Numbered from the stretch's first letter, positions 25,288 to 33,872 are shown. The stretch: 64,000 nt of DNA from Marinilactibacillus piezotolerans (GCF_900169305.1 NZ_FWDP01000004.1:1054001-1118000), one strand, 5' to 3'. Notes: generated from the letters alone by a model not told the origin. A program made the numbers and translations.

Positions 25288-27864
25288 TTATTTTACAATA
25301 TAATTCTCAAAGTCTTCTCTGAACTCATTTTTGTACTGTGAAGTATCAGAGTAAAATTTAAGTCCTAACAGACGGACATCATCATTTTCCGATAGGATCT
25401 CAATATCATCCCGTTCTAATAGAGAAGTCAGGAAGTCTTCTTTCCATTTATCAGTCAATCTTAAATGATCACCTTTAGGTTCCAGGAAGACCTGGTAGGT
25501 GTAGTTTTCGTCTTGTAAGTAGAGCAGGAAGTCGGGCATGAATCCTCGTACACCGTCAATTTCTACTATTTTTATCTTACGTTCGTTTCTAATCAGATAG
25601 ACTTCTTTATATTTCTTTTTCAATTCCTCGATATAATCATTGATAAAATCGATAAAGGAATCTTCAAGGTTATTCACTATAGCTTTATCATATATAAACC
25701 AATCAAAGTGTCTCATGGATCGAGGCTGTTTGACTTCTGTCATGTCTGATACGTTTGCATTCACTTTGTTCATCTCTACATAATAGTTATTGATAAGCTC
25801 AGAGAATGCTACTCCCTCAAAGACAGGCGTACCACGTTCTTTAGAATAATTCAGACGTATTTTTTTCTCGAGATACTCAAAGAACTGATCAACCATCTTG
25901 AGTTTTTCTTTTGGGTTTAGATCTTCAAGATTCATTGAAACTGGTGCAGATATGTTTAATGTTGCGTTACCTAAAAAATCAGGACTATTTAAAAAGTCTT
26001 GCATGCTGGATAAAGCAGGAATATAATTCTTGAAGTTCTCAAACCTAAAGAACGTATTACGTTGAATTGCTTTTTGTTTATATACTGAATCTATTTTCCA
26101 GGACAGAAGATGTGTATCGAAATTAACTTTAGATTTTACATTTTTTCCAAATTGTTGTTCAATAGCAGGTTGAAAACTTATGTCATACAAATCATAAGCG
26201 TTATATTTCTCCAACGTATCAAAGTCATCCGGAGTTGTTTCAACAAGTTTATTAATATAAATCTTGCCGTTCTTAAAGATTGGATGCTTTCTGAAGCTAG
26301 GCTTTATTTTAGCTTCTAGTCGTTCATAACTATCTTCTTTAACTTGAATGTTAGCAGCTTCAAGTGACTTATTGAGATTCTTGATATAAGAGTTCTTATT
26401 AATTGTATGGTAGTGCAGGGACTCTATAGCCTTCAGATCGGATCCAATGGCATCGAAACGTCGTTTATACGATTGTTCACCTTGATGTTCAAAAGGGAAG
26501 TAACGGGCTCCACGGCCAATAAGCTGAGCTTCACTATCTGTAGTTGTTTTTGTAGTAGATGCACCTTCACTCACTCGAACAATATCAAAAAGGTTCAATA
26601 CATCCCAGCCTTCATTCAACTTGGCTACAGCAAAAATTGTTCTAATTGGATTATTTGGTTCTTCCAGACTATTAAGCATGAGTGCATTGTCTTCAGACAG
26701 AAATTCTTTACTATTTGCATTGATAGTCGTTGCATCAGTAAAGTCCCATTTGAGATCTTGGAGAACGTGACTCAAATCTTTTGTCTTATAATAATGGAAC
26801 ATTTTCCCCCAGATACCTTGGTTATATTGGTAAAGTGCATATCCATGTTCGATTGTATCTGTTAGTTTATCAAGGGTTAGTGATTGTATCATATTCAGCA
26901 ATGTTTCGTTAGCTTTTACAGATGTAGCAATTTTATTTGATTTAAATAAAATAACGGGCTTTATCGATACATTGTTATCATGAGCTATATATTTACGGTA
27001 TTGGCTGAGTAAGATAGCGTGAAACATTTTATTATCGTCATCTTCATCAGCTCGAAGGAGCATTACGTTTTTAGAATAGCCATCATTCATAAAATGTTTT
27101 AAGTCATATTGGTATACGATCTTATCACGGTATTTATCGAAAAGAGCATCTTTGTTTAAATCGATAGTAGCAGTGAATTCCAGGAGTCTATTTTCTGGAT
27201 TCAACGCTAATAGTTTACTTACAGTATTTTCCCAAGTTTTTTCTTCTGCTTCTTTAGTGTTTAGTTTCCGTTCATCACGTTTAGTTAAAGCGTTGATATG
27301 ATGAGCCTCATCAGCAAGCAAAACAACTTTATCCTCTTCTAATGAATCAAATGTTAATGAATTTTCTCTAGGTTCAGTTAGATCCATGTGTAATTTCTGT
27401 ATAGTCGTAAGCTTAAGATATATCGTATTTTTGTCTGGCAGTGACGGGAAGACCTCAACAATTTGAATATTAATCTTTTCTCCATCTATAGTGATCCCAT
27501 CTTTTGTAAATAGATATTTAGATGAGGACAAGTTTGTTAAATTATCAAATGTTTTTCTGATAATAGCATCTGTATTAACAAAGAAGATAAAGTTTTGGTG
27601 ATTGTGCTGCTTGAATAAATAAAGCATAGTTGCAGCAAGCACCAAAGTCTTGCCTGATCCAGTAGCCATATGGAATAATAAATGATTAAAACTCATATCG
27701 GCATTATCCGATTCTTGAGCAAAAACAAAATGTTCCAAGGCTTCTTGCTGATAAGGTCTTAAGTCATGACTCAAGTTATCCGTAATATAGCTTGGTATTT
27801 CCGGTGGATTCTGAAAGAGGTTGAATGAATCAGCTATTTTTTTGTGTAATAGTTCCTCAGCCAA
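25288..27864 (-). CDS. res: Type III restriction enzyme, Res subunit
   Basis: An 858-residue Type III restriction subunit, which translocates along DNA with ATP and cuts in complex with Mod. The SF2 helicase part has the Walker A MATGSGKTLVLAA, DEAHH (motif II) and EFTATI (motif III). The C-terminal endonuclease has a PD-(D/E)xK pattern: FMPDFLLYL followed by VFLEPKG. The frame extends 26 codons upstream, but AAGGAGG (inside the last mod codons) precedes a TTG at 27862-27864, one base after the mod TAA; that start is chosen and implies translational coupling. All key motifs are intact, so it is probably functional. Confidence 0.92.
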   Translation of the reverse strand: MAEELLHKKIADSFNLFQNPPEIPSYITDNLSHDLRPYQQEALEHFVFAQESDNADMSFNHLLFHMATGSGKTLVLAATMLYLFKQHNHQNFIFFVNTDAIIRKTFDNLTNLSSSKYLFTKDGITIDGEKINIQIVEVFPSLPDKNTIYLKLTTIQKLHMDLTEPRENSLTFDSLEEDKVVLLADEAHHINALTKRDERKLNTKEAEEKTWENTVSKLLALNPENRLLEFTATIDLNKDALFDKYRDKIVYQYDLKHFMNDGYSKNVMLLRADEDDDNKMFHAILLSQYRKYIAHDNNVSIKPVILFKSNKIATSVKANETLLNMIQSLTLDKLTDTIEHGYALYQYNQGIWGKMFHYYKTKDLSHVLQDLKWDFTDATTINANSKEFLSEDNALMLNSLEEPNNPIRTIFAVAKLNEGWDVLNLFDIVRVSEGASTTKTTTDSEAQLIGRGARYFPFEHQGEQSYKRRFDAIGSDLKAIESLHYHTINKNSYIKNLNKSLEAANIQVKEDSYERLEAKIKPSFRKHPIFKNGKIYINKLVETTPDDFDTLEKYNAYDLYDISFQPAIEQQFGKNVKSKVNFDTHLLSWKIDSVYKQKAIQRNTFFRFENFKNYIPALSSMQDFLNSPDFLGNATLNISAPVSMNLEDLNPKEKLKMVDQFFEYLEKKIRLNYSKERGTPVFEGVAFSELINNYYVEMNKVNANVSDMTEVKQPRSMRHFDWFIYDKAIVNNLEDSFIDFINDYIEELKKKYKEVYLIRNERKIKIVEIDGVRGFMPDFLLYLQDENYTYQVFLEPKGDHLRLTDKWKEDFLTSLLERDDIEILSENDDVRLLGLKFYSDTSQYKNEFREDFENYIVK

Positions 27865-27865
27865 T

Positions 27866-29734
27866 TTATTCGCCTCCTTGACCATAGAAAGAGTGATTAA
27901 ACTGTTTAACTTCTTCAGAAATATCATATTGAGTATCATCAATTTCAGAATAATTTAGATACAATTGGTTCATATCTAAGACATCAATCAATACTTTTTT
28001 CTTTTCGTCTATGGATAGGGTAGAGAAATGATCATCTTCAACAGTTACTTTGTTAAGTTCAACTTTGAAGTTTAAGTAGGCAGATGACATCATTTCTTCC
28101 AATATGGTTTCTAACTGTTCTTCTGATGCAATTTCATTCAATTTATCGATATAATGTTGATTTAGACTATCCAATTCAGCATAGACGAAACTACCACCGC
28201 CTCGCCAGTCTACCTCTTTAGATATACCGCCTTGTTCACCCTCGATTACTTTTTGAAGACGATGGACTGAAACAGTATTTATATAATCCATTTGTTCAAT
28301 TCCTATGAATTTGCGATTCATCTTCATTGCGACTGCCTGAGTGGTTGCGGAACCCATAAAGAAATCTAATAATAGGTCGTTTTCATTGGTAGCTAATTCT
28401 ATAACAGTTTTTAAGAGACCTTCTGGCTTTGGAGTAGAAAATACTGCTTTACCAAATAAACCCTTTAACTCTTTATTAGCCTCTCTAGTAGTTCCAGAAT
28501 TCAACCAAATGTTCTCAGGAGTTCTTCCGGATTGATCTGATAGATAAATTTTTCTAATAATGCCAGAATTATCAGCTTTAAAAATTATTTCCCCAGTAGA
28601 TATTTTTTCTTTTACTGTTTTTTCAGACCATCTCCAACCATTATCAGGCGGGCTGATAATGGAGTTGTCGGGAGCGATAATGTTATACTTCAAAGTTTCA
28701 CGTAAATTAGGGCTTCTAACGTCACCAGATCTCCACAAGCCTTTTGGGTCATTATCTGGATTCTTATAATTTATGTTATCTTTTTTTGTTCGCGGCGCTT
28801 CAAAATTATCTAATAAATCTTTGTTTTTTGAATATACAATTAGGTGATTATAATGTCTTGAAAAGAAACGTTCATCATTTTTACTTTGTTTAGTATGATT
28901 CCAAACTATATCAGCAATAAAATTATTTCTATTAAAAATTGAATCTAATATTACATTTAAATAGTGACTTTCATTACTGTCAATATTAATCCAAATACTC
29001 CCACTCTCTGCCAGTAATTCTTTTGCTATTTCCAAACGGTTCTTCATAAATGTCAGCCATGTGGAGTGGTTAAAACTGTCGTTGTAATTGAAACCATCAT
29101 TATTGGTGTTATAAGGCGGATCAATATAAATCAATTTTACTTTACCAGCATAACGTTCTTTCAGGGTATGTAGAGCTAAGAGATTATTACCTTTAATGAT
29201 CAAATTATCATTATCATTAAATTCTGTAACCTCACGTTCACCATCTTTATCATACTTATTCATGTTTGTTAAAACTTTAGGGGAGAATAGGGTATCAATT
29301 TCTTCTTTTGCAATCACATTATGATAATAGACTTCTTTTTTATCCTCATCTTCATTAGACATACCGCCTTCTAACACACAATCTTTAAAAGGGAAGTCTA
29401 GGACCACATCTGTATTGTAATTTAGGTATTTACCATCGCTGGTTAATCCAATTTCATTTCGGTATTTTGTATAACTATTTTCCCAATAGGTTTTATATCG
29501 CAGCATTTCGATAAACTCTTCTACTTTAAAAATGGTCATGTCACCAACTGAAAGGGCATAGGCCTCTTTAATTTTATCGTTAGATAGTAAAGCAGTAATA
29601 ACTTTTTCATCGTAGTTTCTAAGATCTTCGATAACTCTATTTTTTAACAATGTTTCTTCATCCCAATATTCAGGGAAATCAGAAAGCACAGTTTTTATGT
29701 TATTCAATAGTGTTGTTTCTATTGTTGAGTTCAC
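27866..29734 (-). CDS. mod: Type III DNA methyltransferase, Mod subunit
   Basis: A 622-residue beta-class N6-adenine methyltransferase that gives sequence recognition to the Type III complex. Motif IV DPPYNTNNDGFNYNDSF comes before motif I FFMGSATTQAVAMKMNRKFIGIEQ, the order of the beta class. The region between them is the variable target-recognition domain. The start is GTG with AAGGAGA 7 nt upstream, only 22 nt after the CI-like repressor stop, so mod is probably co-transcribed with it. No simple-repeat tract that would make it phase-variable was seen. Base composition is visibly AT-richer than the glycolytic genes. Confidence 0.92.
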   Translation of the reverse strand: MNSTIETTLLNNIKTVLSDFPEYWDEETLLKNRVIEDLRNYDEKVITALLSNDKIKEAYALSVGDMTIFKVEEFIEMLRYKTYWENSYTKYRNEIGLTSDGKYLNYNTDVVLDFPFKDCVLEGGMSNEDEDKKEVYYHNVIAKEEIDTLFSPKVLTNMNKYDKDGEREVTEFNDNDNLIIKGNNLLALHTLKERYAGKVKLIYIDPPYNTNNDGFNYNDSFNHSTWLTFMKNRLEIAKELLAESGSIWINIDSNESHYLNVILDSIFNRNNFIADIVWNHTKQSKNDERFFSRHYNHLIVYSKNKDLLDNFEAPRTKKDNINYKNPDNDPKGLWRSGDVRSPNLRETLKYNIIAPDNSIISPPDNGWRWSEKTVKEKISTGEIIFKADNSGIIRKIYLSDQSGRTPENIWLNSGTTREANKELKGLFGKAVFSTPKPEGLLKTVIELATNENDLLLDFFMGSATTQAVAMKMNRKFIGIEQMDYINTVSVHRLQKVIEGEQGGISKEVDWRGGGSFVYAELDSLNQHYIDKLNEIASEEQLETILEEMMSSAYLNFKVELNKVTVEDDHFSTLSIDEKKKVLIDVLDMNQLYLNYSEIDDTQYDISEEVKQFNHSFYGQGGE

Positions 29735-29756
29735 TGAACATTCTCCTTCATGTAAA

Positions 29757-30383
29757 TTATAATTCTACATCTACTCTTAAAGCTTTCCCTACAATCTTGG
29801 CGGGATTCTCTTCCGTCACTATGTAAGGGGCGTAATCTTCGTTTAGCGGTTGTAATAGAATAGTTTTTCCTTGCTTAATTACTTTCTTTAATGTTGTTTC
29901 TTCATCACCATTAACCAACACCGCAGCAATTTCTCCACTTTCTACATCTTCTTGTTTACGGCATAGTACATAGGATCCATTAGGAATCTTAGGCTCCATA
30001 CTATCACCAGTTGCTTCTAAGAAGAATAATTCACCATGATAATCTAAATAGTCTTTAGGGACTTCACGATACTCAGATATATTTTCTATTGCAGTGATGG
30101 GATCACCACATGCGATTTTACCTAAGACAGGGATGCGCTCGAAGCCAGTTACGGGTATCATGTTTTTCGCTTCAGTTGGTGGAAATAGATCGTTAATACT
30201 TACGTCTAGAGCTTCTGCCAAATCGAATAAGACATCTTGATTCGGGGAACGATATCCGGTCTCATAATTAGAAATAGTTGCTTTTTTTGTTCCGATTAAG
30301 TTACCTAATTCTTCTTGAGTCATTTTCTTCATTTTTCGATAATGTCTTATTTTATTTCCGATAAAGTTATTTAATTTATCCAT
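29757..30383 (-). CDS. CI/LexA-like repressor (XRE HTH plus S24 peptidase)
   Basis: A 208-residue phage-type repressor. The N-terminal HTH is MTQEELGNLIGTKKATISNYETGYRSP. The C-terminal S24 domain has the cleavage region GKIACGDPI, catalytic Ser in ATGDSMEPKIPNGS and catalytic Lys in EETTLKKVI. Such repressors hold lysogeny and self-cleave when RecA is activated. RBS GAAGGAGG. It is divergent from a Cro-like gene and upstream of mod-res in the same direction, so its promoter probably drives the R-M genes as well. Confidence 0.92.
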   Translation of the reverse strand: MDKLNNFIGNKIRHYRKMKKMTQEELGNLIGTKKATISNYETGYRSPNQDVLFDLAEALDVSINDLFPPTEAKNMIPVTGFERIPVLGKIACGDPITAIENISEYREVPKDYLDYHGELFFLEATGDSMEPKIPNGSYVLCRKQEDVESGEIAAVLVNGDEETTLKKVIKQGKTILLQPLNEDYAPYIVTEENPAKIVGKALRVDVEL

Positions 30384-30416
30384 AAAATTTTTACCTCCTT
30401 CCTGTTTATACTATTC

Positions 30417-30504
30417 ATTGTACACACTAAAAAAATGGAAATCAACAAATAATACACATAATGCAAACTTTTGTGTTGACGATTATATGCGTATCGTGTA
30501 CTAT
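30417..30504. promoter_or_regulatory. Divergent lysogeny-switch promoters and candidate operators
   Basis: Leftward (cI) promoter: TTGATT (30440-30445), 17-nt spacer, TACAAT (30417-30422). Rightward (cro) promoter: TTGACG (30476-30481), 17-nt spacer, TACTAT (30499-30504). Related GTGTA half-sites recur: TTAGTGTGTACAA (minus, over the cI -10), CATTATGTGTATT (minus, about 30450-30462) and TATCGTGTACTAT (plus, over the cro -10). The promoters are well supported; the operator set is inference. Confidence 0.65.
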
Positions 30505-30529
30505 GTGAATGTAGACAGGATGTAAATGG

Positions 30530-30757
30530 ATGCAATGGCATTTAATTCGAGAAAGAAAAGAACATGGAGAAACACAGAAAGACTTATCTAAGTTACTAGA
30601 TATTAGTGAAAATGCCTATAGACTAAAAGAGAAAGGAGATAATCAATTTAAAAGTGAAGAAATGTTTTTGATAGCCGATCATTATAATAAAAGTATTAGA
30701 GATATTTTTTTACCTAACAAGTACACGTTACGCAAGCACAAGCGGAATGAGGAATAA
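30530..30757 (+). CDS. Cro-like small HTH regulator
   Basis: A 75-residue HTH protein with ETQKDLSKLLDISENAYRLKEKGDNQFKSEEMFLIADHYNKSIRDIFL, the XRE fold of small Cro/CI-family regulators. It is divergent from the S24 repressor, the expected position for the early lytic regulator. The ribosome site is weak (AGGATG). It overlaps the following BRO-N gene by 11 nt. Confidence 0.8.
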   Translation: MQWHLIRERKEHGETQKDLSKLLDISENAYRLKEKGDNQFKSEEMFLIADHYNKSIRDIFLPNKYTLRKHKRNEE

Positions 30758-31034
30758 AATGAATTTAAAAACATACTTATTTGAAAGTCGAATGGTAAGA
30801 ATGATAGAAAAAGAAAATGAGCCGTGGTTTGTAGGAAAGGATGTAGCGGAAATACTAGGCTACTCCAATTCAAGTAAGGCAGTATCTAATCATGTTGATT
30901 TAGAAGATAAAAGGTTTGAAATGATAGCACATTCCCGAAATGGGAATCTGTCAGAAACTAAAACGGCTATCATCAATGAATCAGGATTTGGTATTACGTC
31001 AATATCTTGGACACGCTTTAAGAGAATTTCTTAA
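30747..31034 (+). pseudogene. Truncated phage antirepressor (BRO-N domain)
   Basis: The first ~75 residues match the BRO/Ant N-terminal domain: YLFESRMVRMIEKENEPWFVGKDVAEILGYSNSSKAV, then TAIINESG. After INESGF the sequence no longer follows the family and stops after 95 residues; antirepressors usually continue for 150 or more residues with a second DNA-binding or KilA-C domain. A different frame downstream (QDLVLRQYLGHALREFL...) is open to about 31073, so the 3' part appears replaced by foreign DNA. Likely inactive. Confidence 0.7.
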
Positions 31035-31063
31035 TGAAACATGGACCCGTTTTGAGGCCTCAA

Positions 31064-31116
31064 GGTTTCGGTAAACGTTCTAACCGCTGACGCTTTTTAG
31101 AACATTTACCGAAACC
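31064..31116. repeat. Long inverted repeat (20-bp arms)
   Basis: GGTTTCGGTAAACGTTCTAA pairs with TTAGAACATTTACCGAAACC with a single mismatch and a 13-nt loop. There is no T-run, so it does not look like a terminator. It sits between the truncated antirepressor and the IS and could be a MITE-like remnant or the edge of another mobile element. Confidence 0.6.
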
Positions 31117-31167
31117 ATGAGGATAGCTAAAGTCTTTCTATTTAACCGTCCTGTGGTTCCGTCTAAC

Positions 31168-32056
31168 TTAAATGACTGCTTGATCTAAGTATGCTTGCTC
31201 AATGGCCAGGGGCGTTCGGTTCCCAAGTGCCGAGTGGATTCTCTTCCGATTGTAGAAGGCTTCAATGTATTGAAATAATTCTCTATAAGCCGTATCGAAA
31301 TCAGGATAATTTTTTTTGATAAACTTCTTCCTTTTTTACGATAGAATGAAAGGATTCGATTACGGCATTATCGTGAGGACTCCCTTTCCGACTGAAACTA
31401 TGACGAATCCCTTGTTTTTCCAACGCAGATTCATACGCTTCGCTTGTGTACTGTGAACCAAGATCAGAATGGAGAATGAGGCCTTCGGCCGCACCGTATC
31501 GTTGGGTTGCCTTGGTTAAAGTATCTAAGACCAGATCCACAGTCATCTGTCGGCTAAATGACCAAATGGCTTTCCGTGAATATAAATCAAGGATCGTGGA
31601 GAGGTAACTCCATTCATCTTTCCCTGTCCAAATGTAGGTTATATCCGTTACCCATATTTGGTTCAATCCAGTGGTAGAAAAATCTTGATGTAATAAGTTT
31701 ACCCGATCGTCTGACACAGGATCAGCGGACCTATGTGGCCGCCATTTCTTTTGTGTAATGGAACGAATGCCCTGTTTATGCATCAGTTTTTGAACACGTT
31801 TGAGACTGCAGTCTTCGTTTTCTTGAGTAACCAAGATTGCATAAATTTTCGGGGCACCATACACACGCCCACTTGATTCCCATATGCGTTCAATTTTTTT
31901 TGAGGATACGCCGATTTTCACGATCTCTATGCGATTCCTCGCGATTAATACGTTCATAAAAACTTGAGCGTGGAATCGCAAACAATTCCAGTGTTCGCTT
32001 TAAATTGATGTCGTCTTTAATTGCGTTGAGTTCGAAAATAAAGTCATCGCGGTCTA
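31168..32056 (-). pseudogene. IS3-family transposase OrfB, two frameshifts
   Basis: The DDE integrase core is readable: TDITYIW, HSDLGSQYTS and NAVIESFHS. The reading is broken twice, each time at an A8 run on the minus strand (31894-31901 and 31310-31317 on the plus strand as T8). Dropping one A from each restores NRRILKKIERIWESSGRVYG and VYQKNYPDFDTAYRELFQY and carries the frame to TAA at 31168. The orfB frame is open from the orfA end (CAAAAATAG, a plausible -1 slip site). Probably inactive unless slippage at A8 is used. Confidence 0.8.
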
Positions 32057-32314
32057 TTTTTGAGTGAACATGGCTAAGACCTTTTTTAGGATATCATTGT
32101 CTGTCTTAAGACGGGCATTCTCTGCTTTGATTTTTTCGATATCTGCTTCAGAATACCCGGTTTTTTCATCCGTGGAATATTTTTTGATCCACCGATAAAT
32201 GGTTTGTTCTGCTATGCCATGTTCCTCACTTAAATTCTTTACTGAATGACCATTTTCGTACAAACTGACTAGTGTTTTCTTATAGTCGACATCATAGGTT
32301 CTTCGATTTGACAT
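32054..32314 (-). CDS. IS3-family transposase OrfA
   Basis: An 86-residue helix-turn-helix protein (YDVDYKKTLVSLYENGHSVKNLSEEHGIAEQTIYRWIKK) with a leucine-zipper-like C-terminal helix (IEKIKAENARLKTDNDILKKVL), the standard OrfA layout. It binds the IS ends and in IS3 elements is fused to OrfB by -1 frameshifting. RBS AAAGGAGTG. Confidence 0.85.
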   Translation of the reverse strand: MSNRRTYDVDYKKTLVSLYENGHSVKNLSEEHGIAEQTIYRWIKKYSTDEKTGYSEADIEKIKAENARLKTDNDILKKVLAMFTQK

Positions 32315-32405
32315 CGATAGACACTCCTTTTCGATAGTTTATATTCTATCAAAACGTGTCCAGGATTTCATACTAACATCAGCATGTTTACTCATCTTAG
32401 ATGGG

Positions 32406-33098
32406 GTGTCAGTTCAAGCGGAAGAACTTAGTGATGATGCATTAGATGAATTAAGTTATAATGACTTCGCCGAAGCTCAAGAGATTTTCGATGAAAGATA
32501 CGGAGATGAAATCTTGAGTGAGCATGAGAAAGATGACTTAGCTGTCTTGATATTGAATGAGATTGCAAATAAAGCTAAACCGTTCAATAACTCAGAGATA
32601 AATTACTCTCTTATGGCCAGCTCTTCAAGTATATTGCCCGAAGCATATAAAAAACTCAACTCTAAAGAAAAGGCATTGGTTAAAACAAGTCCATCTCAAG
32701 CTTTGCACGTATACGCTGCATCTAAATCTGCAAATCAATTATCTATAACGTACTTCAAAAATGGAGGTAACGATAAAAATAATGGTAATGCTTTTAAACA
32801 TGCTTATTGGAACGTTTTAATGTATGTGCAAATTGGCTATAATGGTGCAAAAAAATGGGCAGACGCCCACGAATATGGACATAGTGGTGTAGCTACCACA
32901 ATGGACTATAGAAATAATGAAGTGGGCCGGCAAACTGGGAAAACTCTAGTTTCTCAAGTTAAGAAGAAACACAAACGAAAACCTACTTATTTAGAAGCTA
33001 GAAATGCTGTCTTTACAAAAATCAATCAGGGAAAACTATATAGAGTTGTGAACTCTAAACTAGTTAAGACAAATAGCTCAGATAATATTAGACGGTAG
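32406..33098 (+). CDS. Secreted DUF6973-like protein, 5' end cut by IS
   Basis: 230 residues from an internal GTG. The frame is open further upstream to the IS edge and reads DFILTSACLLILDG-VSVQA-EELSDD: the hydrophobic core and AXA cleavage site of a signal peptide without its start. So the true N-terminus was removed or separated by the insertion. The mature part has KHAYWNVLM...AKKWADAHEYGHSG, a His-rich pattern like the DUF6973 family (HAxW...AHE), possibly a metal-dependent hydrolase; this link is moderate. It is 22 nt before a membrane-anchored protein gene and probably forms a unit with it. Confidence 0.6.
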   Translation: MSVQAEELSDDALDELSYNDFAEAQEIFDERYGDEILSEHEKDDLAVLILNEIANKAKPFNNSEINYSLMASSSSILPEAYKKLNSKEKALVKTSPSQALHVYAASKSANQLSITYFKNGGNDKNNGNAFKHAYWNVLMYVQIGYNGAKKWADAHEYGHSGVATTMDYRNNEVGRQTGKTLVSQVKKKHKRKPTYLEARNAVFTKINQGKLYRVVNSKLVKTNSSDNIRR

Positions 33099-33120
33099 TA
33101 TAATGAGTTGGAGTGGTCGT

Positions 33121-33543
33121 ATGAATTTAAAAAGAGTTTTTATTCCTATATCTATTATAGTTATTCTTTTATTGGGTTTATGGATTTATTTAGAAACTAA
33201 TAAACCAGAAAATATACTTACAATAGATAACACTTCAAGCAGTACAGTGAAAAATATTAATGTTTACCTAACCAAGAGTACTGATGCTGATGATCAAATC
33301 ATTTACGAAAAAGAGTTTGGTTCTGTTAGTGAGATTCCACCAGACAGCTCAAAAGATATAGTATTTTCAGAATCTACTGAAAATGAACCCTTTAACATCG
33401 TCCTTGAATATAAAGATATGAAGGGAAATATTCATCAAGATTTTGTCAATAATTATATTCCAGAAAATTCTAAACATTTTAACCATACTCAAGTTATAGA
33501 AAACGTCGATGAAAACGGAGTAATAACATTTAGAAGCTATTAA
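33121..33543 (+). CDS. Membrane-anchored protein of unknown function
   Basis: About 140 residues starting MNLKRVFIPISIIVILLLGLWIYLE (basic start and one membrane segment), then an extracellular beta-rich domain (ILTIDNTSSSTVKNINVYL, FNIVLEYKDMKGN). An earlier in-frame start exists six codons upstream, but GGAGTGG is spaced 4-6 nt from this ATG. No family is recognised. It follows the secreted DUF6973-like gene closely, so the two probably act together at the cell surface, for example as effector and partner or immunity; that is inference. Confidence 0.7.
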   Translation: MNLKRVFIPISIIVILLLGLWIYLETNKPENILTIDNTSSSTVKNINVYLTKSTDADDQIIYEKEFGSVSEIPPDSSKDIVFSESTENEPFNIVLEYKDMKGNIHQDFVNNYIPENSKHFNHTQVIENVDENGVITFRSY

Positions 33544-33551
33544 CAAAGAAG

Positions 33552-33583
33552 AAAGCCCTCATCCAATTAGGACGAGGGCTTTT
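33552..33583 (+). terminator. Rho-independent terminator
   Basis: Stem AAAGCCCTC / GAGGGCTTT around an inner TCC/GGA pair, followed by TTTT on the plus strand. The 400-nt gap up to 33945 also contains a palindrome (AACTGGTCGATTTCGACTAGTT, about 33586-33607), a second hairpin and a promoter; no gene was seen in it. Confidence 0.85.
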
Positions 33584-33651
33584 AAACTGGTCGATTTCGA
33601 CTAGTTTGAGATTAAAAAGTACCATATAAATGAAAGTACCTTTTAAAGCTT

Positions 33652-33690
33652 AAAAAAAGCAAACTTCCCTTTGCTTTTTAGTTTTTTTTA
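33652..33690 (+). terminator. Second terminator-like hairpin
   Basis: AAAAAGCAAA / TTTGCTTTTT hairpin followed by T8. It could stop a transcript that reads through the first terminator, or one from the minus strand, since both flanks are A/T homopolymers. Confidence 0.6.
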
Positions 33691-33843
33691 ACAATCCGAG
33701 TAAGACAAATTTTAGTGAAATTTTCCATTTGCTGAAGAGAGAGTATGTGATTCATCGAATTACTGTATACAAATTCTGAATCGTGGACTTATATTTTGCC
33801 ATTCTAATAGATTAGATTCATTTACGCTTACTTGTGAGTTAAT

Positions 33844-33872
33844 TTTACGGTAATTTTGAAGGGACATATGAT
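33844..33872 (+). promoter_or_regulatory. Candidate promoter of the ASCH gene
   Basis: TTTACG, 17-nt spacer, TATGAT (33867-33872), about 70 nt upstream of the start codon. Confidence 0.4.

Larger units (their letters stand above)
31149..32365 (-). mobile_element. IS3-family insertion sequence, degenerate
   Basis: About 1.2 kb with orfA and orfB on the minus strand and short imperfect ends (TCCTG... left, ...CAGGA right). Ends are approximate because the inverted repeats are weak and no clear target duplication was found. It lies between a phage-derived fragment and a secreted-protein gene whose signal peptide it seems to interrupt. Confidence 0.7.

Noticed and set aside
27866-29734. Phase-variable mod gene
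   Set aside because: No simple-sequence repeat tract was seen in or just upstream of mod.
33586-33607. Palindrome around GGTCGATTTCGACT as far end (attR) of the ssrA element
   Set aside because: It has no similarity to the ssrA 3' end, so it cannot be the matching attachment site.
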